From: Bryobacteraceae bacterium
Lineage (GTDB): Bacteria > Acidobacteriota > Terriglobia > Bryobacterales > Bryobacteraceae
NCBI GenBank assembly: GCA_030038565.1
Contig: JASHSS010000806.1
Span: 1-37,817 of the forward strand
DNA length: 37,817 nucleotides
Direction of reading: 5' to 3'
Part shown: piece by piece, positions 25,601-33,100 of the stretch
Numbering within the stretch: position 1 is the first letter of the stretch
How the letters are laid out: every line of letters begins with the position of its first letter
Notes under the pieces: generated by a model
The model's database searches: none
Seen by the model: the letters and a program-made list of their open reading frames with translations, nothing else
Told to the model about the DNA's origin: nothing
Program-made: the position numbers and the translations under genes

Positions 25601-26805
25601 CGGACGCCACCGTGCGCGGCAGTTTCAGCGCTCCGCAGGTCGTGGGGCGGGTGCAGTTTGAGAACGCCGCCTTCAGCCTGGCGGATTTCCCCAACGGGGT
25701 TTCCAATGCCAACGGTTCGATCGCGTTCACCAACGACCGCGCGACCATCCAGCGCTTTTCGGGAGAGACCGGCGGCGGGAAGGTGGAGCTTTCAGGTTTC
25801 GCGACGTATACCGGCGGCCTGATTCTTTACCGCCTGCGCGTGCGCGCCGACCATGTGCGGGTGCGCTATCCGGAAGGGGTGAGCACGGTAGCCAACGCCA
25901 ATCTGAGCCTCAGCGGCACGCGCGACCAGAGCATGCTTTCGGGCACTGTGACAGTGCAGCGGACGGGCTTCAACCCGGAGGCCGATTTCAGCTCGCTGCT
26001 GACCCATTCGGCCGAACCGGTGCGCACCCCCGCGGCACAAGCCGGCCTGCTGGGTGGGATGAGTTTCAGCATCCAGATCAACACGGCCCCGGATATTCAG
26101 TTTCAAAGCTCCCTGACCGAAGACTTGCAGGTGGACACCAACCTGACGCTGCGCGGCAGCCCCAGCAATCCGGCGCTGCTGGGGCGGATTAGCATCACCG
26201 AGGGGCAGATCGTTTTTTATGGCACCAGGTTCAACATCAACCAGGGATCGATTTCGTTTTTCGACCCTCTGAAGATCGACCCGGTTCTGGATATCGACCT
26301 GGAGACCAAGGAGCGCGGGATCGACGTCACCCTGACCGTGTCGGGCCCGCTGACGCATCTCAACCTGACGCCGCATTCCGACCCGCCGCTGCAATTCAGC
26401 GAAATCGTGGCGCTGCTAGCCACCGGGGAGGGTCCCAGCTCCGATCCCACGCTGCTGGCGCAGCAGAGCACGGCGCCCAATTCCTGGCAGCAGATGGGAG
26501 CTTCGGCGCTGCTCGGGCAGGCCATCGCCAGCCCGGTCTCGGGGCGGTTGCAGCGGTTCTTCGGGGTGAGCAAACTGCGCATCGATCCGACCCTGCCGGG
26601 GGTGGAGAACAACCCCCAGGCGCGGCTCACGCTGGACCAGCAGGTGACCTCGGCCATCACCTTCACCTACATCACCAACGTGACCAGCAGCAACCCCGAA
26701 GTAGTGCGCGTGGAGTGGGCCCTGAGCAAGCAGTGGTCGGTGGTGGCGCTGCGGGAAGAGAACGGCGTGTTCGGGATCGATTTTTACCTGAAGAAGAGGT
26801 TCTGA
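22696..26805 (+). CDS. TamB-like translocation and assembly module protein (AsmA/DUF490 superfamily)
   Basis: A 1369-residue protein with an N-terminal inner-membrane anchor after a basic start (RRRTRRRILW, then ATALMALAAGSGILVL, residues about 14-32). The long middle is built of repeated beta-strands typical of AsmA/TamB beta-taco proteins. The C-terminal part, about residues 1000-1369, matches the TamB DUF490 region: DLQVDTNLTLRGSPSNPALLG, ITEGQIVFYGTRFNINQGSI, FFDPLKIDPVLDIDLET, FSEIVALLATGEG, and a final aromatic ending FYLKKRF. The family spans the periplasm and is tied to outer-membrane protein assembly or phospholipid transport. It overlaps the SurA-like gene by 4 nt and lies downstream of the BamA/TamA-like gene, the usual tamA-tamB order. 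Confidence 0.92.
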   Translation: MRRRTRRRILWSAAAATALMALAAGSGILVLRSQWFLGKVRAAMVGVVEKATGGRAEIGTLKFDWRNLRARVAPFTLHGTEPPGKPPLFQAGSIAIGLKIVTLAWWHLDLQELEVSEPRIYLIVGADGRTNLPGPKTAGGGPVMEKILDLAVSRFQVERGAFEVEGQAPQPFSASGRNLQARFLFDRSGPRYRGELAMDPVEVRGPGLAAWPPVGIQISLAAERNRIRVTAGRVHTARAAVEFSGAVENLAAPEARFGFDARMEASEAGRLAKIPGLRGGALQMTGMASWSRPGGAAVTGRLHATGLGYRDASVRLGNFRLDGRLAANARGVELQALRLAGVYAGGPASASAQLPVEGQIARTSLAGRDLALEGIALAVLGGSFRGTAQLRDLRQYRVEGQVAGFRARRVVGLYSAEPLPWDAQVSGAVALDGVLGEPHSLRASGDWKIEPAPESAPVRGHLAASYNARSEALDVGRSTLSLPSSQVEFSGSLDSQMRVHLETRDFGELLPAAGESAGAFPVKLENGAAVFDGTVTGKLDRARIAGHARVTNLGYEGRRLDSVEGDLAAGSDGLRVSKGSAALGSLRAQFQGQVGLRQWKPEENSALAATGSLGAASLADALALAQIPIKEATGTLNGGLEASGTLGQPVLAGQVAVTKGVFRGEPFDRLAAQFHSAGNRIEVTLGELAGQSKQVRWTAAFDHPAGRFDAGRLRFQVVTNAMPLDEIRTLETTRPGLHGSVTLTATGEATLGNSQFRLSDLQAEVDGRGLQLTGQALGDATLTAHSQGQVLRAHLESNFADSQVLGDGEWRLEGDDPGSATISFSKLDFAQLRAWIVPFDVNAATPAEQLLAGFAEGQLRVEGPIFQQPQWRAELRIPSFEIRPTENNATRPGLSLALRNSGPMVARMANSVVTVESAHLVGRSTDLAITGRLSLGQKDPLDLRVNGQVDLAILHDLDRDFASSGTITTDATVRGSFSAPQVVGRVQFENAAFSLADFPNGVSNANGSIAFTNDRATIQRFSGETGGGKVELSGFATYTGGLILYRLRVRADHVRVRYPEGVSTVANANLSLSGTRDQSMLSGTVTVQRTGFNPEADFSSLLTHSAEPVRTPAAQAGLLGGMSFSIQINTAPDIQFQSSLTEDLQVDTNLTLRGSPSNPALLGRISITEGQIVFYGTRFNINQGSISFFDPLKIDPVLDIDLETKERGIDVTLTVSGPLTHLNLTPHSDPPLQFSEIVALLATGEGPSSDPTLLAQQSTAPNSWQQMGASALLGQAIASPVSGRLQRFFGVSKLRIDPTLPGVENNPQARLTLDQQVTSAITFTYITNVTSSNPEVVRVEWALSKQWSVVALREENGVFGIDFYLKKRF

Positions 26806-26876
26806 GCGAGGATCGCGGCCGGGTATTTCGCCGCCAGCTTCCAGTTGCCGGAGCGCATGGGCCGCTGCCGCGGAAA

Positions 26877-26895
26877 TGCACTACAATGTAATGCA
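26877..26895 (+). promoter_or_regulatory. Palindromic operator overlapping the -10 of the vapBC-like pair
   Basis: TGCACTACAATGTAATGCA is an inverted repeat (TGCAnTACA half sites, one mismatch) centred at 26886. It contains a -10-like TACAAT (26882-26887) and ends on the first base of the antitoxin ATG. This fits autorepression by the ribbon-helix-helix antitoxin, as usual for type II pairs. Transcription would begin at or next to the ATG, so the mRNA may be leaderless. No good -35 was found. Confidence 0.65.
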
Positions 26896-27176
26896 TGAAG
26901 ACGGAGGTATATAGCTGGCGGGTATCGTCCGAAGTCAAGACGAACTTGGAGCGGGAGGCGCGCCGCCGAAAAATCTCAGTGTCCGCCGCTCTCGATGCCG
27001 CAGCCCGCGAGTGGCTCGAGAAGAACGGCACGACCAAGGAAGGGGATGAAGAGCAGCGCCGGCTGCAGAAGGCGGCGTCGAGATGGCTTGGCGCTTTAGC
27101 GAGCGGGAACGGGCAGCGTTCCCAGACCGTCTCGCGAACCGTTCGGGATCGTCTGCGGCGGCATTATGGCCGCTGA
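26895..27176 (+). CDS. VapB-like ribbon-helix-helix antitoxin
   Basis: A 93-residue protein whose N-terminal half looks like a CopG/Arc-type ribbon-helix-helix DNA-binding domain: a short strand (VYSWRVSSEV) followed by two helices (KTNLEREARRRKI, SVSAALDAAAREWLEKNG). The charged C-terminal part (about 50-93) would bind and block the toxin. The gene overlaps the PIN toxin by 11 nt, which is typical for toxin-antitoxin pairs. There is no ribosome-binding site; the ATG lies 8 nt after a -10-like hexamer. The operator palindrome at its start suggests autoregulation. Confidence 0.8.
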   Translation: MKTEVYSWRVSSEVKTNLEREARRRKISVSAALDAAAREWLEKNGTTKEGDEEQRRLQKAASRWLGALASGNGQRSQTVSRTVRDRLRRHYGR

Positions 27177-27591
27177 CGCGCTGATCGATACCGGTGCGAT
27201 TGTGGCCCTGCTGGATAGGACTGACCGGTGGCACGGGGCCTGCGTCGATACGTTCCGGCGGCTCCGGCTGCCGCTGGTGACCTCGGAGGCAGTGCTGACG
27301 GAATTATTCCACCTGGCCGGTGACAGCCGTCGCGAGATGGAGACCGCCTGGAAGTTCATACGCACCGGCGCGATCAGGCTGGCGGTCATCGAGGATTCGG
27401 AACTGCCCGAAATTCAAACCCTGATGGCGCGGTATTGGGATCGCCCGATGGATTTCGCCGACGCAACGCTGGTGTACCTGGCAAGGCGCGAGGGTCTGTC
27501 GACAGTCTTTACGGTGGATGATTCTGACTTCAACACCTACCGGATCGAAGGCCGCAAACGTTTCCGTGTGATCCCGGCGGTCCGGCCATAG
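27166..27591 (+). CDS. VapC-like PIN-domain ribonuclease toxin
   Basis: A 141-residue PIN-domain protein. The four acidic metal-binding positions are visible: D8 in ALIDTG, E46 in VLTELFHL, D96 (or D99) in MDFADATL, and D118/D119 in FTVDDSDF. VapC toxins cleave tRNA or rRNA and are held inactive by their antitoxin. The gene overlaps the antitoxin by 11 nt and should be translated coupled to it. The PMDFADATLVYLA segment is characteristic of the PIN subgroup found with ribbon-helix-helix antitoxins. The domain looks complete, so the toxin is probably active. Confidence 0.88.
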   Translation: MAADALIDTGAIVALLDRTDRWHGACVDTFRRLRLPLVTSEAVLTELFHLAGDSRREMETAWKFIRTGAIRLAVIEDSELPEIQTLMARYWDRPMDFADATLVYLARREGLSTVFTVDDSDFNTYRIEGRKRFRVIPAVRP

Positions 27592-27670
27592 GAACAGCAG
27601 GTACGGAACCAGGCTATCGCCTAGTGATTTGCGCCAACTTCCAACCCCGCCTGGCCCTTCCACCGCAAGT

Positions 27671-27676
27671 TACAAT
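27671..27676 (+). promoter_or_regulatory. Possible -10 element before the deacetylase gene
   Basis: TACAAT (5 of 6 to consensus) lies 9 nt before the ATG at 27686. There is no ribosome-binding site before that ATG, so a nearly leaderless transcript is possible. No matching -35 is visible, so the call is weak. Confidence 0.3.
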
Positions 27677-27685
27677 CGAAGCGTA

Positions 27686-28396
27686 ATGGACGCGTGGATG
27701 GCGGGCACGGCGCCTCTATCGGCGGTCGTGGTGGGGTGGATGGCGTGGGCGGTGCGCGGGCGATCGTCGGCAGTGTTCGCTCCTTCGGTTTGGCGCGGCC
27801 CGCGGGGGGCGAAATCCATCGCCCTGACGTTCGACGACGGCCCCAGCGAGGGCACTACCCAGGTGCTCGAAGTACTGGAACGGTACCGGGTTCCAGCCAC
27901 CTTCTTTCAATGCGGAGCCAACGCCGCGCGGCTGCCCGCGGTAGCTCGCGCGGTGGCCGGGGCGGGGCACGAAATCGGCAACCACAGCCATGCGCATCCG
28001 CTTTACTGTCTTTGCCCGCCGCGGGCCATCCGGGAGGACATGGAGCGTGCCCAGGAAACCATCTACGCGGCCAGCGGCGCACGGCCGGCGTGGTTCCGGG
28101 CTCCTTTTGGCGTGCGCTGGTTCGGGCTGCGGGAGGCGCAGCGGCGGCTGGGGCTGGGCGGCGTCATGTGGAGTGTAATCGGCTATGATTGGAGTCTGAA
28201 GCCGGAGCAGGTGGCGCGGCGGATTCTCCGCCGGGCAGCCAACGGAGCGATCGTTTGCCTGCACGACGGCCGCGAGTTGCGCGTGCGGCCGGAGATCGGC
28301 GTGACGGTGGAAGCGTTGCGGCGGGTGGTCCCCGAGTTGCTGGAGAGGGGTTATAAATTCGAAACGGTAAGCCGACTATTATGTCCGAAGAGTTAA
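27686..28396 (+). CDS. Polysaccharide deacetylase (NodB-homology domain)
   Basis: A 236-residue carbohydrate esterase family 4 protein that would remove N-acetyl or O-acetyl groups from a polysaccharide or glycolipid. After a short hydrophobic N-terminus (TAPLSAVVVGWMAWAV, possibly an anchor) comes the NodB domain: LTFDDGPS with catalytic and metal Asp at 50-51, HSHAHP with metal-binding H100 and H104, RAPFGVRW, and the C-terminal IVCLHDG with the catalytic His. The start at ATG 27686 fits the domain length; an in-frame start at 27629 adds unrelated sequence. The last 16 nt overlap the acyl carrier protein gene, so the two are probably co-expressed. Confidence 0.9.
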   Translation: MDAWMAGTAPLSAVVVGWMAWAVRGRSSAVFAPSVWRGPRGAKSIALTFDDGPSEGTTQVLEVLERYRVPATFFQCGANAARLPAVARAVAGAGHEIGNHSHAHPLYCLCPPRAIREDMERAQETIYAASGARPAWFRAPFGVRWFGLREAQRRLGLGGVMWSVIGYDWSLKPEQVARRILRRAANGAIVCLHDGRELRVRPEIGVTVEALRRVVPELLERGYKFETVSRLLCPKS

Positions 28397-28641
28397 TTCA
28401 AAGGGTTCTGAAGGTAATTGCCACCTCCCGGCGGATTCCGCTGGAGACGATCACCATCGACAGCGAGTTCCAGCAATTGGGAATCGATTCCATGGATGCG
28501 GTGGAGATTCTGTTCGCGCTGGAGAACGAATTCGACATCAGCATTCCCGACGAGGAAGTGCGCAGCGTGCGGAACGTACGCCAGATGTGCGAAGGCGTGG
28601 AAAAGCTGCTGGCGGCCAAGCCCGGCGCGGCGGTCCAGTAG
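28381..28641 (+). CDS. Acyl carrier protein
   Basis: An 86-residue acyl carrier protein with the phosphopantetheine attachment serine S37 in LGIDSMDAVEILFALE and a typical acidic helix (FDISIPDEEV). It overlaps the deacetylase gene by 16 nt and is followed after 3 nt by a ketoacyl-ACP synthase. The pairing suggests a dedicated carrier for a special acyl chain rather than the housekeeping AcpP, although that is inferred from context. Confidence 0.93.
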   Translation: MSEELIQRVLKVIATSRRIPLETITIDSEFQQLGIDSMDAVEILFALENEFDISIPDEEVRSVRNVRQMCEGVEKLLAAKPGAAVQ

Positions 28642-28644
28642 GCC

Positions 28645-29853
28645 ATGCGGCGCGTGGCCATCACCGGCCTGGGAGCGATCTGCGCCCTGGGCCGCAATAT
28701 CGCAGAATTCGCCGGGGCGCTCGGCGAGGGGCGTCCGGGGATCGGGCCGATCACCTCGACAGACGTTACCCAACTGCGATTTCAGAACGGCGCGGAGGTG
28801 AAGGAGTACAGCCACCAGTCGTACTTCGACGACCGGCGCGCGGATTTCATGGACCGCTTCGCGCAGTTCGCGGTGATCGCGGCGCGGGAAGCGGTGGCGG
28901 ACGCGGGCATCCGGTGGACGCCGGCCTTGCGCGAAACGGCCGCGATTGTGACCGGCTCCTGCGTGGGCGGGCAGAGCACCGAGGACATCGGTTTTCACGA
29001 AGTGTACAAGCTGGGCCACAACCGGGTTCATCCGCTGACCATTCCCAAGACCATGGCCAATGCCGGGGCCAGCCATATCTCCATGGAATTCGGCCTGACC
29101 GGGCCGAGTTTCACCATCTCGACGGCGTGCTCGTCGGCGGGGCACGCCATCGGGCAGGCCTACTGGATGGTGCGCAGCGGCATTACCGATGTGGCCTTGG
29201 CGGGCGGCAGCGAGGCGCCCTTCAGCTTTGGAATCCTGAAGGCCTGGGAGGCCATGCGGGTGGTGTCGCCGGAGACCTGCCGGCCGTTTTCCAGGGACCG
29301 CAAGGGCATGATCCTGGGAGAGGGCGCGGGGATGCTGGTTCTGGAGCCTTGGGACATGGCGCGGGCGCGCGGCGCGCGGATCCATGCGGAGATGGTAGGA
29401 TTCGGCATGTCGGCAGACGCCTGCCACATCACCCAGCCGTCGGCCGAGGGCGCCGCGCGGGCCATGCGGGCGGTGCTGCGGGACGCCACCCTGGCGCCCG
29501 AGCAGATCGGCTACATCAACGCGCACGGCACGGCCACGCCGGCCAACGACACGACCGAGGTGGCAGCCATCCGGGCGGTGTTCGGCAAACATGCTGGGAA
29601 GCTCGCGGTGAGCTCAACTAAGTCGATGCACGGCCATGCCTTAGGCGCGGCGGGGGCCCTGGAATGCCTGGCCGCGGTAGTGGCGCTGCGTGAGCGCCTG
29701 CTGCCCCCGACCGCCAATTTCACGGAATCCGACCCGGAGTGCGACCTGGACGTCATTCCCAACCATGCGCGCGCCGCCGAGGTGGAGTATGCGATCTCGA
29801 ACTCATTTGCCTTCGGCGGGTTGAACGCCGTTCTGGCGCTGCGCAAGGCTTAG
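28645..29853 (+). CDS. Beta-ketoacyl-ACP synthase (FabF/NodE-like)
   Basis: A 402-residue thiolase-fold condensing enzyme of the KAS II type. The catalytic triad is C162 in STACSSAGHA, H294 in NAHGTATPAND and H329 in KSMHGHALGAAGA. RRVAITGLGAICALG at the start and NSFAFGGLNAVL at the end complete the family pattern. It would extend an acyl chain on the preceding acyl carrier protein with malonyl-ACP. It starts 3 nt after the carrier gene. No ketoreductase, dehydratase or acyltransferase follows, so other steps must be shared with primary fatty-acid synthesis or encoded elsewhere. Confidence 0.93.
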   Translation: MRRVAITGLGAICALGRNIAEFAGALGEGRPGIGPITSTDVTQLRFQNGAEVKEYSHQSYFDDRRADFMDRFAQFAVIAAREAVADAGIRWTPALRETAAIVTGSCVGGQSTEDIGFHEVYKLGHNRVHPLTIPKTMANAGASHISMEFGLTGPSFTISTACSSAGHAIGQAYWMVRSGITDVALAGGSEAPFSFGILKAWEAMRVVSPETCRPFSRDRKGMILGEGAGMLVLEPWDMARARGARIHAEMVGFGMSADACHITQPSAEGAARAMRAVLRDATLAPEQIGYINAHGTATPANDTTEVAAIRAVFGKHAGKLAVSSTKSMHGHALGAAGALECLAAVVALRERLLPPTANFTESDPECDLDVIPNHARAAEVEYAISNSFAFGGLNAVLALRKA

Positions 29854-29862
29854 GGTGGCGCA

Positions 29863-29914
29863 GGGTAGGCCGACCTTCAACCTACCCTCGATAGGGTAAA
29901 GGCCTGTCCTACGG
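29863..29914. repeat. Short palindromic repeat downstream of the ketoacyl synthase gene
   Basis: GGGTAGG at 29863-29869 pairs with CCTACCC at 29881-29887, and GGCCTGTCCTAC at 29901-29912 is identical to part of the repeat in hisD (12809-12820). It belongs to the same dispersed family as the copies at 9409, 12797 and 33604. It might act as a transcript end, but there is no T-tract. Confidence 0.5.
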
Positions 29915-30010
29915 TTGCCCGAAGTTAGGGGTCCTTCGCCGCTGGGGCAGTCGATTCCTCGGCTGCTCCATCGTTCAGTTTTCCTAAACTATCTATTACA
30001 ACTTATAGTA

Positions 30011-30039
30011 TTGATTCACTCAGAGATACGGACTATACT
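30011..30039 (+). promoter_or_regulatory. Promoter of the TonB-dependent receptor gene
   Basis: TTGATT (30011-30016) and TATACT (30034-30039) are separated by exactly 17 nt, in a locally AT-rich stretch (about 29975-30050) that stands out from the GC-rich surroundings. Transcription would start near 30046, leaving a leader of about 65 nt with the strong ribosome-binding site AAGGAGG (30102-30108). Confidence 0.7.
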
Positions 30040-30112
30040 GTGTCGAAAACGAGGATTCGGGTCCGCATGACCTGAATCTCGAATTAAGGGGTCTTTAAGC
30101 GAAGGAGGCAGC

Positions 30113-33100
30113 ATGATTCGAGCGGTTTCCAGTCAAGCCGCGAGCCAGGTGGCTCACCCGGTTTCAGCCAGTCCTGGATTCAGGACCAATCGGGCGGCGA
30201 TGTTTCTGTTTGCCCTTGCAGTGATTGGTGTTCTTGCGCCCGCTGCCTGGGCGCAACAGGTAGCCGTAGCCCAGCTAGATGGGTACGTCACCGACCAGAG
30301 TGGCCAGGCGGTTGCCGGCGCTCAGGTAAAAGTCACGGAAGTGGATCGCGACCAGGTTCACCTGGCCACCACGGATGTCACCGGCCGCTATCAATTTCCC
30401 GATCTCCCCGCCGGTAATTATCAATTGGAAGTCTCCTATAAGGGCTTCAAAAACTACGTGCAGAAAGGCATCGTGCTGGACGCGGGCAACAACCGCACGC
30501 AGCCGGTCACCCTGGAGGTTGGCGCGACCACGGAAAGCGTGGAAGTCACCGCCAACGCCGCGCAGGTGGAGACTAAGGAGAATTCCATATCGCAACTGGT
30601 AGACAGCGAACGCATGGTGGATTTGCCGCTGAATGGGCGCAATCCGACACAACTGCTGTCCATCTCCGGTTTCGCCACCAACACCATGACGCTCAACGGA
30701 GGCGACCTGACGGGCAGCAAGAATATTCAGGGATCCAACGGCTCGACTTCGTATTCGGTGGCCGGCGGCGCGGCCAACGGCGTCAACTACCTGCTGGACG
30801 GCGGAGACAACAACGACGCCTTCAGCAACGTGAACCTGCCGCTCCCCTTCCCCGATGCGATTTCGGAATTCAACATCCTGACCAGCAGCCTGCCGGCCCA
30901 ATACGGGCTGCACCCGGGCGGCGTGGTCAATATTGTGACCAAATCGGGCAGCAATGCCTTCCATGGCGATTTCTTCGATTTCCTGCGCAATGGCGATCTG
31001 AACGGTCGCCCGAAGGGCTTTGCCGCCTCGCAACCGATCCGCGACTCGCTGAAGCGCAACCAGTTCGGGGGCACCGTGGGCGGACCGATCAAAAAAGACA
31101 AGCTCTTCTTTTTCGGCGGTTACCAGGGAACCCGGCAGCGGAGCAATCCGACCGCCAGCACGGCTTACGATCCCACGGCGGCGACGCTGCAAGGCGATTT
31201 CAGCGTAGTGGATGGGGCCAAATCCAACGGCGGTTGCCTGTCTACCGCCAGAGTTCTGAAGAACCCCCAAGGCAATCCGTACCCCAACAACCAGATTCCG
31301 GTTTCTACCTTCGACCCGGCTGGTCTGAAGTTGGCCTCCACGTATTTCCCGCTTTCCTCGAATCCCTGCGGGAATTATCTTTACGGCGATCCCGCCAACA
31401 ACCCCGACGACCAATGGATTGGCCGCGTCGATTGGAACATCAACGAAAAGAACATTTTCTACGGCCGTTACTATATTTACGATTACTACGCCGAGGTGGT
31501 CTTCCTGAACAATGACGCCCTGACCACGCAGGCGGCGCCGGCCAACTGGGACCGCTCCCAGACCATGACGATCGGCGAGACGTTTACCGTCAGTCCCACG
31601 GCCGTCAACGCCATCCACCTCACGTTCGACCGGCGGCGCGACAATCGTGCGTCTCCTTCCACGCTGTTCAGCCCGCAGACTCTGGGCGTGAATATGTTCA
31701 TTAACCAGTCGGATTACACGCAGCTTGCCGTCAGCAGTTACTCTGGCGGCGGATTCGGGGTCGGCTGCGGCACCTGCGCGCTGGCAAACTTCGACATCAA
31801 CACCTACCAACTGGCGGACGATTTCACGCTGATTCGCGGCAAACATCAGTTCGGCTTCGGCTTCGACGGCCGCAAGGACCAGTTCAACTCCTACAACTAC
31901 CAGCAGGCCAACGGACAGTTCACCTTCAATGGCACCTATACCGGCGACGGCCTGGCAGACCTGCTGACGGGACAATTCTCCGGCCTGACCGACGGCAACG
32001 TGATTTCCGATTACCTCCGCCAGACCCCCTTCGCCTTTTATGCACAGGACTCCTTCCACGCCACCTCACACTTGAGCATCAACTACGGGCTGCGTTGGGA
32101 GCCGTCGATCCCGTCGTACGACAAATACGGGCGGGGCAACCAGTTCAGTTGGCCGCTGTTCCTCCAGGGCTGGCACAGCTCGGTATATCCCACCGCGCCG
32201 GCGGGCCTGATCTTCTCCGGAGATACGGCGCAGGATCCCTACGGCAAGGCCTTCACCAAGGCACACTATGCGACCTTCTCGCCGCGGCTTGGCCTGGTGT
32301 GGGATCCCAAGGGCGACGGCAAGCAGACCATCCGCGCGGGATTCGTGCTGATGCACGACACTACGGAGTTGTTCTATCCCGAGCGCTGGACCACCAACGC
32401 GCCCTATGTCTCTTCGCTGACCATCAACAGCAATGAGTTTGGCGTGGGCACCGACCTGTTCTCCAATCCGTTCAACGGATACGTCCTGAACGGCAAACCC
32501 GGCGACCCGTTCCCCGGCGCCGCCGTATTCCCCCTGGCGGGCACTTACATCAGTGTTCCGCCGAACCTGCCGGTGACTTACATGATGCAGTGGAACCTCA
32601 GCTATCAACGGCAGATTGCCGCCAACTGGGTGGTGAGCGCGAACTACCTGGGGAACGCCGGCCGGGATATCTGGGGATCGACCGACGTCAACTATTCCCT
32701 TCCGGTCGCGGGCGCTACCGCCTCTAACGCCAACAGCCGGCGGCTCACCTATCTGATTAATCCTACGCTGGGGCAGTACTACGCGGAAATTCAGCAGACC
32801 GACCCCGGCGGGGTCTCCGAATTCCATGCCCTGCTACTTTCCGCCCAGCACCAGTGGGCCAAACATTACACGGCGCGTTTCAACTACACCTGGAGCCACT
32901 GCAGCAGTTCCTGGGATTTTGCCGGCGAACTGGCGGGCACGCTATACCAGAATCCGCTGAACCGCGCCGAGGGCGAGCGGGGCAACTGCGGTTTCGACCA
33001 CCGCCAGCAGTTCTTCGCCACGCTGGTGGCTTCGAGCGGGGGCCTCAGCACGGGATTCGTCCACGGGGTGACCAAGGACTGGCAGCTTTCGCCGATTATC

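Noticed and set aside
24090-25748. Long minus-strand open frame (552 codons) opposite the TamB-like gene
   Set aside because: Ser/Arg/Pro-rich composition with no motif; the plus-strand TamB-like protein is continuous through it.
30275-32059. Long minus-strand open frame (594 codons) opposite the TonB-dependent receptor
   Set aside because: It is a shadow of a clearly recognised receptor gene; no ribosome-binding site or domain was seen.
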